Source: JAVBRA01 sp031548435 | GTDB lineage: Bacteria > Bacteroidota > Bacteroidia > Bacteroidales > Rikenellaceae | DNA length: 55,427 nt | Assembly: GCA_031548435.1 (NCBI GenBank) | Contig: JAVBRA010000016.1 | Span: forward strand, 1-55,427 | Reading direction: 5' to 3' | Part shown: piece by piece, positions 8,146-15,314 of the stretch | Layout of the letters: each line of letters opens with the position of its first letter | Position numbering within the stretch: position 1 is the first letter of the stretch | Notes under the pieces: generated by a model | Database searches by the model: none | What the model was told of the DNA's origin: nothing | Seen by the model: the letters and a program-made list of their open reading frames with translations, nothing else | Made by a program: the position numbers and the translations under genes

Positions 8146-9296
8146 ATGAAATACATCTTTATCGTTTTCTTTTCGTGCCTGATTGCGGCTTGCGGGCGCC
8201 AAAAAACAGCAGAGATCGGCGAACGTCCCGAAAGCGGCCCGTTCGAGTCGAAATACGCATCGGTCGTGGAATTTTGGGACGACGAGGTTCCTGAAAAATA
8301 CGAACTGACCGGCGAGCGCCTGTTTCCGCTCGACATATGGCCTGTTACATCGTTCGTTGTGTTGGGCGATTATGTGGTGTATTACAGCGGCATGTCTCCG
8401 ACCTCGCTCAACGTCCGCACCATGGAGGGCGAGCATATCGCGGCGTTCCAGCACAAGGGGCGCGGCCCTTACGAGATGCTCTCGGGGCGGGACATCCATT
8501 ACTCCCCGCGCCGCAATTCTTTTTCGTTTTGCGACTACCAACAGCAGAAGATCCTTGAGTACGACGTGGCGCCGTTCATGGAGGTCATGGCGGGCCGAAA
8601 ACGCGCGCCCCAGGCGATCGACACCTCGGACCTGTTGTTTATAACCCCCTCCAGGATATTCATTTAGAGGGGCATGGGGTCATCCAGTACGGATTTCCCA
8701 ACGAGCGGAAGATCGTCTCGAAATTATGGGCCATCGGCTATCCGCCGCTCGGGGTGTACGATCCCGAAAAGAAGAGCCTGACCAAGTTCGGCGCCTATCC
8801 CGAGCATTCGGGGGTGAGCGAACACAGTTACTGCCAGGCGCTTGACTCCCATGTGGCGGTCGATTCCGCGAATAACCGCGTGGCCGTGTTCTATTGGTAC
8901 ACCGACCTGTTCGAGATCTATGATGTGGACAGCGGCGAACGCCTCGCCCGGGTGCATGGCCCCGACGGCTTCTATCCGCGCTTCAGGGAAGAGTTCGTAA
9001 ACAACGCCGCGATAGCCTACCCGATATATGGCGAAACGCGCACCGCCTACTTCAACTGCATTGACCGGGGAGGAATGCTCTGGGCCTCGTACGGAGGGTT
9101 TTATTTTGCCAGCGAAAGTCCGAAGCACCCGATCGTCTATCTTTATGCGTTCGATTGGAACGGGAAACCCCTCATGAAATTCAAACTCGATCACAAAATC
9201 AGCGGCTTCGACGTCGATCCGGCCCGGCGGACGATCTATACCTCGGTCGAGGACAAAAGCACCGGCAATTTCCACCTGTACCGGTATGTTTATTGA
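8146..9296 (+). pseudogene. TolB-like propeller lipoprotein, frameshifted
   Basis: The first frame (8146-8667) encodes a lipoprotein signal (MKYIFIVFFSCLIAACG), the shared GRGPYE motif and about 165 residues of beta-rich protein, then stops at TAG. The other half is open in the -1 frame, with convincing coding sequence from about 8634 (…NPLQDIHLEGHGVIQYGF…) through to 9296. Together the parts would make a protein of about 383 residues, the same size as the intact relatives at 5724 and 9368. The break near 8634-8642 fits loss of one base. I see no slippery heptamer supporting programmed frameshifting. It has no peptide gene directly upstream; a sequencing error is the main alternative. Confidence 0.8.
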
Positions 9297-9308
9297 TAAA
9301 ACTCTACC

Positions 9309-9347
9309 AAACAAAGAAGGCGGCCATGCAGGTCGCCTTCTTTGTTT
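9309..9347. terminator. Shared terminator between convergent genes
   Basis: A perfect 14-bp stem (AAACAAAGAAGGCG/CGCCTTCTTTGTTT) with an 11-nt loop lies between the end of the frameshifted lipoprotein gene and the end of the minus-strand lipoprotein gene. The T-rich arm on either strand allows bidirectional use. Confidence 0.8.
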
Positions 9348-9367
9348 CCCCCAAGGGATTTTAATGA

Positions 9368-10462
9368 TCAATCCAGTTTCGGCAGCCTGAACCGCACCAG
9401 CCGCTCCTCCATGGTTTCTTCACTCCGGGTAACGCCATACAGATATTCGTCTCTGTTGTCCACAACAACCCGCATAACCGGAAGGTCTGTGGTATATTTT
9501 ATCCGGGCCTTCCCTTTCCAGTCGCTCACATAAATGGTTTTGGCATACCCCAATGGATAGCCGTTTACCTGCATGCAATCGCGGAATGTTCTATTGCTCA
9601 CTCTCCGATCGACGCAATAGATATAACGATCGGTCGTTGCGATGATCAATCCGAATTTATTCGACTCGTTTTTTATCACTTTGCCTGACCCGGTTACGGT
9701 ATATTGCGGGAGTTCGTCGAACAGATCAAACTGCTCGGTCACGATGCCATCGTTGTTCAACGTGAACACCTTTACAAAAAAACCGTCTTGGGTCGAGTAA
9801 ACAAATTGCTTGTGATTCGGCCGTTTGTGGATGCGAGATCCGAAATACACATTGCTCGAACGTTCCGAATCCGACAGATCTTTGCTCTCTTCAGGATATG
9901 TTATATCCACATCTTCAATCGCCGAATTGTCCATTCCTGTTATTCCGAAAATATGCCGGCCCTCTCCCTTCTGAACGATCAACGAAGTGGTGTCGACTGG
10001 GGCGACCCGCGCTTGTGCCATCAGGGCCTCGTTGTAATGATTTCGCCATGTGCTCGGATTCAACAGGTTCTTGATGTCATCCAGGGGGATTACAAACGAG
10101 GAACCGTAAAAATTTTCTCCGACAATAACCAATGCGTTGTTTTCGGGGATATGAAATGCCTCTGCGGCCATCGCTTCATACGGCCCCCGGCCGATGTTCA
10201 GGAACGATCCCATATAGCTGAGGCTGTTCCCGTTCTGTCGGTACAGATAAAATTGTTTTTGAGCTCTGTATTGCTGAAAAATGATGTGGTCATCAAGTGG
10301 AATGATATTGGAAAATTCCAGCAAGGCAGTGTCCAGTTCGACCGATTCGGCTGTCAGGTTGTGCTCCATGCCTTCCCAGCGGCTGATGTCTTTCGGTTGT
10401 TTCCGGCCATTCTTTCCGCAGGCAGAAAGAATGAGCAATAAGAGAAAGAGTGCTTTTTTCAT
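9368..10462 (-). CDS. TolB-like (BF3164-type) propeller lipoprotein
   Basis: The protein has 364 residues. The signal MKKALFLLLLILSACG has a standard lipobox with Cys15. The body is beta-rich, with GRGPYEAM near residue 90, and is closely related over its whole length to the protein at 5724: both have SRWEGMEHNLTAE-like starts, KVFTLN, EQFDLF and the RLVRFRLPKLD end. It is the last gene of the right cluster, 12 nt after the lipoprotein gene at 10475-11497, so the two share a transcript. The function is unknown. That both clusters carry this close pair suggests duplication of a peptide-plus-lipoprotein module. Confidence 0.8.
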   Translation of the reverse strand: MKKALFLLLLILSACGKNGRKQPKDISRWEGMEHNLTAESVELDTALLEFSNIIPLDDHIIFQQYRAQKQFYLYRQNGNSLSYMGSFLNIGRGPYEAMAAEAFHIPENNALVIVGENFYGSSFVIPLDDIKNLLNPSTWRNHYNEALMAQARVAPVDTTSLIVQKGEGRHIFGITGMDNSAIEDVDITYPEESKDLSDSERSSNVYFGSRIHKRPNHKQFVYSTQDGFFVKVFTLNNDGIVTEQFDLFDELPQYTVTGSGKVIKNESNKFGLIIATTDRYIYCVDRRVSNRTFRDCMQVNGYPLGYAKTIYVSDWKGKARIKYTTDLPVMRVVVDNRDEYLYGVTRSEETMEERLVRFRLPKLD

Positions 10463-10474
10463 GGCGATTAGTGT

Positions 10475-11497
10475 TTATTGTGGAAGCGCGGAACTCAGAT
10501 CGTATTTTACAATCGATTCGACTTCACTTGCATATAGATATCTGTTGTCGGGGGTAACGGCGATCCTTACAAACTGTCCGCCGCCAAGAACGATCTCTTT
10601 TATCGGATTGCCCGCATGATCGAAAACCAATACCGATTCGGGCATGGGGTAGTTCGCTTCGCCGTCTGTTTTGCCGCTGTATGCGCAAAAGATATAATCT
10701 TTGGTCATTTTCACATCATAGAATCCATATGCATTGTCTTCCTTGAAATCGAATTGGTCGGTGATTTCATAGATAGGTTCCGACATCAGATACTCCCAAT
10801 GCTTTACCATGTTTCCATCTGGCATCACTTCATAGCAGCCGATATATCCCATTGTCATGGTTGCGGCGACAAATTTATTGCCATAAGAGTCGAAAACAGA
10901 GGTTAAGCGAATCAGCGAGGAATTGCTGAGTTTGTCTTTGATCGGATTGCAAAATCGCTCGACAACAGTTCTGTTTTTGTCCATCAAGAAATAAAGTTTG
11001 TTCGATTCTTGAATGGCTTGGGCGACAACATATCCATTGTCGAGCCCCGTCAAATGTGTTGTGAGCAATCCGTCATATGCTTCTTTGAAAGACCTTTTGA
11101 GAGTGAGCGAGTCGTTTTCTTTAGACCATTTATAGCCTTTAAAATTCTTTAATGTCACATCATAAAACAAAAGCGTACTGTCTTTCCTGTTTTGGTTGAC
11201 AAAATAGGGGTTAATATACTCGTCATCGCCTCTTCCTATAAAGTTCCAATCTCCGATCTCCGATCCATCGCTTTCTTTCAACATTTTGGCAACCACGCCT
11301 CTCCCCGGCCGGAGCATGAGAAGAATTGAATCGATCAGTTCCAATTGGGATGGCGGCATGGCAATGAATTCCACGTCGTAAATCGGGAATAGCGTGATTG
11401 CGTCTGCCTCGAATTCCATGAGGGGGATTCGAATGTCCTTTTTTTGACAGGAGGTCAATGAAATAATAAGCAGGAGTAGGCAATATAAAAATTTCAT
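10475..11497 (-). CDS. Divergent TolB-like propeller lipoprotein
   Basis: The protein has 340 residues. The start at 11497 gives a clean lipoprotein signal (MKFLYCLLLLIISLTSCQ, Cys17); an ATG five codons upstream is less likely. The sequence is beta-rich and ends in a propeller-like blade (VRIAVTPDNRYLYASE). The family motif appears as FIGRGDDEY. It is more divergent than the other three and visibly more AT-rich, which fits separate acquisition. It follows the right peptide gene after a terminator-like hairpin, so its expression may depend on read-through. Confidence 0.75.
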   Translation of the reverse strand: MKFLYCLLLLIISLTSCQKKDIRIPLMEFEADAITLFPIYDVEFIAMPPSQLELIDSILLMLRPGRGVVAKMLKESDGSEIGDWNFIGRGDDEYINPYFVNQNRKDSTLLFYDVTLKNFKGYKWSKENDSLTLKRSFKEAYDGLLTTHLTGLDNGYVVAQAIQESNKLYFLMDKNRTVVERFCNPIKDKLSNSSLIRLTSVFDSYGNKFVAATMTMGYIGCYEVMPDGNMVKHWEYLMSEPIYEITDQFDFKEDNAYGFYDVKMTKDYIFCAYSGKTDGEANYPMPESVLVFDHAGNPIKEIVLGGGQFVRIAVTPDNRYLYASEVESIVKYDLSSALPQ

Positions 11498-11525
11498 GGC
11501 TTGAATGTTCAAGTGCTATTTGTAG

Positions 11526-11557
11526 AAAAAAGGGAATAAGAGATGCCTCTTATTCCC
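11526..11557 (-). terminator. Terminator/attenuator after the right peptide gene
   Basis: On the minus strand the stem GGGAATAAGAG/CTCTTATTCCC with a 4-nt loop is followed by TTTTTT. It sits between the peptide stop and the lipoprotein start, so it should release most transcripts after the peptide and let some read through to the lipoproteins. Confidence 0.85.
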
Positions 11558-11571
11558 GATGAATTGCGTTA

Positions 11572-11829
11572 TTATTTCTTCTTGTTAGACATATTAGAAT
11601 TGGTCCATGCCACTCCATTGTGGGTTACTTCACAATAATTTCCCGGATTCCAATTGCAGTTAGCGGCAATCACTTCGCCCGGAAGTCCTCCCGTATCTTC
11701 TATTGCTGTCAGCGCTTCGATGTTGCGCATCATCAGCGAGTTGGGGGTGGGGGTCATCATTTTGGCGGCAACCACGGCCCCGCCGCACAACGCGAGGGCG
11801 GAGACTGAATACAAAATTAGTTTTTTCAT
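11572..11829 (-). CDS. NVEALA-like secreted peptide precursor (right copy)
   Basis: The protein has 85 residues. The leader (MKKLILYSVSALALCGG, then TPNSLMMRNIEAL) is almost the same as in the copy at 5430. The core differs completely: it contains GLPGEV and a cysteine pair (C-x7-C, NCNWNPGNYCEV), and ends in an Asn/Ser/Lys-rich tail. Leader conservation extends to the DNA level and upstream through the promoter, so the two genes are recent relatives whose cores have been replaced or have diverged fast. Its promoter has a perfect -33 box. The product is probably exported; processing and role are unknown. Confidence 0.75.
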   Translation of the reverse strand: MKKLILYSVSALALCGGAVVAAKMMTPTPNSLMMRNIEALTAIEDTGGLPGEVIAANCNWNPGNYCEVTHNGVAWTNSNMSNKKK

Positions 11830-11900
11830 CGAAATAATTCAATTTTAAGTGAATAAAAAGAATAAGAAATTCAAGAACGCGCGCAGTTCTTTAGTGAGAT

Positions 11901-11930
11901 CAAACCTAATATATATACGTAAATACCAAA
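11901..11930 (-). promoter_or_regulatory. Promoter of the right peptide gene
   Basis: On the minus strand: TTTG (11930-11927), 18-bp spacer, TAGGTTTG (11908-11901). It is the counterpart of 5327-5357 but has an intact -33 box. Confidence 0.75.
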
Positions 11931-12020
11931 TATTTTCAAATAAAAATCGCATTCGAGCCGAAAAAATAAATTAATTATCAATTCTTTAATCACATTGAAT
12001 AAACCAATATAAAATCATAC

Positions 12021-12064
12021 AAAAAAATAGGAGACGCCTCGCAACGTTGTTGCGAGGCGTCTCC
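12021..12064 (-). terminator. Orphan terminator at the outer end of the right inverted repeat
   Basis: A perfect 16-bp stem (GGAGACGCCTCGCAAC/GTTGCGAGGCGTCTCC) with a 3-nt loop, followed on the minus strand by a T-run. No minus-strand gene ends here: the neighbour on this side starts on the plus strand at 12158. It therefore looks like a copy of the mlaF terminator carried along with the duplicated cassette. It would also block stray minus-strand transcripts from entering the island. Confidence 0.8.
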
Positions 12065-12121
12065 ATCAGAACCCGAGCGATCAGTTTTTTTGCCCGCCTC
12101 GGCACAACCCAAATAAATTCA

Positions 12122-12129
12122 TACCTTTG
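12122..12129 (+). promoter_or_regulatory. Candidate -7 promoter element of the aminotransferase operon
   Basis: TACCTTTG fits TAnnTTTG, 28 bp before the ATG at 12158. No TTTG is found at the usual -33 spacing. Confidence 0.5.
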
Positions 12130-12157
12130 TTTCCATTAATTTCAACGACTGAACATC

Positions 12158-13360
12158 ATGCCCAGGATTTCCGACCGGGGGGCGGCCATGCCCGCCTCGC
12201 CCATACGCAAGCTGGTTCCCTTCGCCGAAGCGGCCAAGAAACGGGGAACGAAAGTATACCACCTCAACATCGGCCAGCCCGACATCCCCACCCCGCAGGT
12301 GGCCCTCGACGCCGTGCACGGGATCAAAGACCAGGTGCTCGAATACGGGCACTCGGCCGGCATCGAGAGCTACCGGCGCAAGCTGGCCGGGTTTTACCAG
12401 GGAGCAGGCATCGACATCTCGTACGAAGACCTGCTGATCACCGTCGGCGGATCGGAAGCCATTGTCATGGCCATGAGCGTGTGCCTGAACCTGGGCGACG
12501 AGGTGATCATTCCCGAACCGTTCTATGCCAACTACAACGGCTTCGCGATGGAAACGGGCGTGGTGGTGAAGCCCGTCACGGCGTTCATTTCGGACGACTT
12601 CGCCCTGCCGTCGATCGAGGAGTTCGAGAAACACATCACGCCGAAAACCCGGGCCATCCTCATCTGCAACCCGAACAACCCCACGGGCTACCTCTACTCG
12701 AAACAGGAGCTGGAACGGCTGAAGGAACTGGTGCTCAAACACGACCTGTATGTGTTCAGCGACGAGGTGTACCGCGAATTCTGCTACGACGGGGCCGAGC
12801 ACTTCTCGTGCATGAACCTCGAAGGGATCGAGCAGAACGTGGTGATGATCGACTCGGTATCGAAACGTTACAGCATGTGCGGGGTGCGCGTGGGGGCGCT
12901 GGTGACCCGCAACCGCGACATCATTGCGGCCGCGCTGAAGATGGGGCAGGCCCGCCTGTGCCCTCCCTACCTGGCACAGGTGGCCGCCGAAGCCGCCATC
13001 GACACGCCGGCGAGCTACTTCGAGGCCGTGTACGACGAATACACCGCCCGCCGCAACTGCATGGTCGAGGCGCTGAACAAAATCGAGGGGGTCTACTGCC
13101 CCCGGCCCAAAGGAGCGTTCTACGCGGTGGTGAAACTGCCCATCGACGACTCGGATCGTTTTGCCCAATGGCTGCTCGAAGAGTTCGAACACAACGGGCA
13201 GACGGTGATGGTGGCCCCCGCCACCGGGTTCTACGCCACGCCCGGCTGCGGGAAAGACGAGGTGCGCATGGCCTATGTGCTCAACGTCGACGACCTGAAA
13301 GCCGCCGTCGAATGCCTTGCGGCGGCGCTGGAACAATACCCCGGCCGGACAATCGGATAG
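12158..13360 (+). CDS. Class I PLP aminotransferase (aspartate aminotransferase-like)
   Basis: The protein has 400 residues and is a fold-type I aminotransferase. Visible motifs are the substrate-side N-terminus NIGQPDIPTP, CNPNNPTGYLYS, SDEVYREF and the PLP lysine in SVSKRYSMCGVRVG. The conserved C-terminal arginine is in the region DEVRMAYVLN. Transfer of an amino group between an amino acid and a 2-oxo acid is certain as chemistry; aspartate as the preferred substrate is inferred from general similarity. It heads a three-gene run: the EamA transporter starts 1 nt after its stop. Confidence 0.9.
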   Translation: MPRISDRGAAMPASPIRKLVPFAEAAKKRGTKVYHLNIGQPDIPTPQVALDAVHGIKDQVLEYGHSAGIESYRRKLAGFYQGAGIDISYEDLLITVGGSEAIVMAMSVCLNLGDEVIIPEPFYANYNGFAMETGVVVKPVTAFISDDFALPSIEEFEKHITPKTRAILICNPNNPTGYLYSKQELERLKELVLKHDLYVFSDEVYREFCYDGAEHFSCMNLEGIEQNVVMIDSVSKRYSMCGVRVGALVTRNRDIIAAALKMGQARLCPPYLAQVAAEAAIDTPASYFEAVYDEYTARRNCMVEALNKIEGVYCPRPKGAFYAVVKLPIDDSDRFAQWLLEEFEHNGQTVMVAPATGFYATPGCGKDEVRMAYVLNVDDLKAAVECLAAALEQYPGRTIG

Positions 13361-13361
13361 C

Positions 13362-14270
13362 ATGAAGGGAAATTTCAGGCACCACCTCGCGCTCATTGCC
13401 GCGAACCTGTTCTTCGGACTGAATTATGTCTTCTCCAAGATCGTCATCCCCGACTACGTGTCGCCCGAGGGGCTGACCATGCTGAGGCTGTCGTCGGCCG
13501 CCATCCTGTTCTGGATTGCGCTCGGGCTGTTTTTCAAACGCGACCGGATCGAAAAAGGCGACTACTGGAAGCTGGTGGTCGCCTCGTTGCTGGGCATGGC
13601 CATCAACCAGGGGTCGGTGCTCAAGGGACTGGAATTCACCACGCCGGTCGACGCGGCTATCATCACCACCTCAGGGCCGGTGCTGGTATTGCTGCTTTCG
13701 GCATTCATCCTCAGGGAGCGGATCACGGCCGTGAAGCTCACCGGCATTGTGATGGGCGCCGCCGGAGCGCTGTTCTTAATCATGCAGGGGGCGTCGAACT
13801 TCGGCTCGGGACAGTTTTCGGGCAACGTGCTGGTGTTTATCAGCGCGCTCTCTTACGCCCTCTACTTCATCTGGTCGAAGCCGCTGGTCGAAAAATACGG
13901 CCCCATCACGCTGATGGCCTGGCAATTCCTGTTTGCGTCGCTGATCACCGCACCGCTGTTCGGCATGGATCTGGTCACCACCGACTGGACGGCCATTCCG
14001 GCGAAAATCTGGCTGGCCATTGCGTTCATCCTGCTGTGCGCTACTTTCGGGGCTTACCTGTGCACGGCTTTCGGGCTGAAAAAGGTGAAACCCGCTCCGG
14101 CCAGCATCTACGCCTACCTTCAGCCCGTGGTGGCGGCGACGGTGTCGATCGCCTCGGGCCAGGAACGGCTGGATTGGGTGAAGGTGGTGTCGGCGCTGCT
14201 TGTGTTCACGGGGGTATTCCTGGTGACGCAATCGGCGCGCTTTGAAAAACCCGCACTGAAAACACGATGA
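13362..14270 (+). CDS. EamA/DMT-family transporter
   Basis: The protein has 302 residues with about ten hydrophobic helices in two EamA repeats (about 8-140 and 150-290), the usual size for drug/metabolite transporters of the inner membrane. The start at 13362 (MKGNFRHHL) follows the aminotransferase stop directly; the frame is open further upstream but there overlaps that gene. The stop overlaps the next start as ATGA. The substrate is unknown; linkage to an aminotransferase hints at amino-acid or metabolite export. Confidence 0.9.
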   Translation: MKGNFRHHLALIAANLFFGLNYVFSKIVIPDYVSPEGLTMLRLSSAAILFWIALGLFFKRDRIEKGDYWKLVVASLLGMAINQGSVLKGLEFTTPVDAAIITTSGPVLVLLLSAFILRERITAVKLTGIVMGAAGALFLIMQGASNFGSGQFSGNVLVFISALSYALYFIWSKPLVEKYGPITLMAWQFLFASLITAPLFGMDLVTTDWTAIPAKIWLAIAFILLCATFGAYLCTAFGLKKVKPAPASIYAYLQPVVAATVSIASGQERLDWVKVVSALLVFTGVFLVTQSARFEKPALKTR

Positions 14271-15211
14271 AAAACATCCTGATAACCGGCGGCACCGGAA
14301 CCGTGGGGACGGCCGTGCTCGAAAAGCTGCAAGCCGACGGCGCTCCCGGGCGGGTTGTCATTTACTCGCGCGATGAAGAGACGCAGCTGCAAACGAAGCG
14401 ACGTTTCCCGTTCGTGGAAGCGGTACGGGGGAGCATGGAAGACCTCGGCGCGTTGACCGCCGCCTGCCGGGGCATCGACCGGGTGATCCATACGGCGGCT
14501 TTCAAAAGCGTTCCCCTGTCCGAGAGCGACCCGCGGGCGTGCATCGCCACCAACGTCACCGGAACGGGGTGCCTGATCGAAGCCGCCGTCCGGTGCGGGG
14601 TGAAGCAGATCGTTTCGGTATCGACCGACATGTCCGTCGAGCCGCTGAGCGTTTATGGCGCCTCCAAGCTGCTTGCCGACAAACTGATCGTCAACGCCAA
14701 CGGCCGCAACGGATTGAAAACCGCCGTGGTGCGGTTCGGCAACGTGCTGGACGGCAAAAGTTCGATCGTCCATTTTTTCCGTAAAAAAGCGGAGGAAGAA
14801 GGCGTCATTCCCGTCACCCATCCGGAGATGAGCCGGTTTTTCCTCTTTAAAAACGAATGCGCACGGATCATCGACCAAATTGCCGGCGAGTCGCTGGGCG
14901 GAGAGGTATTCGTCCCGAAACTGCGCAGCTATCGGATCATGGATCTGGCCCGGGCCGTGTCGCCCGAGGCGAGGATCGAGGTGGTGGGCATCCGCCCGGG
15001 GGAGAAGCTTTCCGAGACAATGCTTTCGGTCTATGAAGTGTTCCGGACGATCGAAACGCCGGAATTTTTCGTCGTCCTGCCGGCAGGAGCCGATCAAGCG
15101 GTTTATCGGGAACATTACCATGCGTCGCCGGCAGCGGAGGGCATTTCGCTCACCTCGGGCAACAACCCTCGCATGGAAACAGAAGCGGGGCTGCGGGTTT
15201 TGATAAAATAA
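14267..15211 (+). CDS. SDR nucleotide-sugar enzyme, polysaccharide-biosynthesis (CapD/PseB-like) type
   Basis: The protein has 314 residues and is an extended short-chain dehydrogenase. The Rossmann motif is TGGTGTVG at residues 7-14, and the active-site pair is Y-x3-K in VYGASK. The overall plan (AAFKSVPLSE, NVTGT, STD…YGASK, RFGNVL, RPGEKLSE) matches the CapD/PseB family that dehydrates or epimerises UDP-GlcNAc for surface glycans. In that family the active site usually reads STDKA; here it reads STDMS, so the lysine of the TDK triad is Met. The chemistry may therefore differ from the classical 4,6-dehydratase. It overlaps the transporter gene by 4 nt. The last 60 residues are not obviously catalytic. 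Confidence 0.8.
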   Translation: MKNILITGGTGTVGTAVLEKLQADGAPGRVVIYSRDEETQLQTKRRFPFVEAVRGSMEDLGALTAACRGIDRVIHTAAFKSVPLSESDPRACIATNVTGTGCLIEAAVRCGVKQIVSVSTDMSVEPLSVYGASKLLADKLIVNANGRNGLKTAVVRFGNVLDGKSSIVHFFRKKAEEEGVIPVTHPEMSRFFLFKNECARIIDQIAGESLGGEVFVPKLRSYRIMDLARAVSPEARIEVVGIRPGEKLSETMLSVYEVFRTIETPEFFVVLPAGADQAVYREHYHASPAAEGISLTSGNNPRMETEAGLRVLIK

Positions 15212-15274
15212 ATATAAAACCGGCCCCTGTTGCCCCGAGCCAGGGGAAAGGATAACAACCAAGCGTTTTTTTAC

Positions 15275-15283
15275 TATCTTTGC
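15275..15283 (+). promoter_or_regulatory. Candidate -7 promoter element of ileS
   Basis: TATCTTTGC fits TAnnTTTGC, 31 bp before the ATG at 15315. A GC-rich imperfect hairpin (CCCCTG/CAGGGG) at about 15225-15246 precedes it and may end the upstream transcript. Confidence 0.55.
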
Positions 15284-15314
15284 GGATTATATAAAAAACA
15301 GAGAAACACGCGAC

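Larger units (their letters stand above)
11700..12064 (-). repeat. Right arm of the island's inverted repeat
   Basis: Reverse-oriented match to 5204-5553: hairpin with T-run, AT-rich promoter region, leader and the first codons of the peptide gene. The middle (about 11935-11975) differs from the left arm. Confidence 0.85.

Noticed and set aside
8625..8667. Programmed -1 frameshift in the 8146 gene
   Set aside because: No slippery heptamer and no downstream stem fitting such a site; single-base loss or error is simpler.
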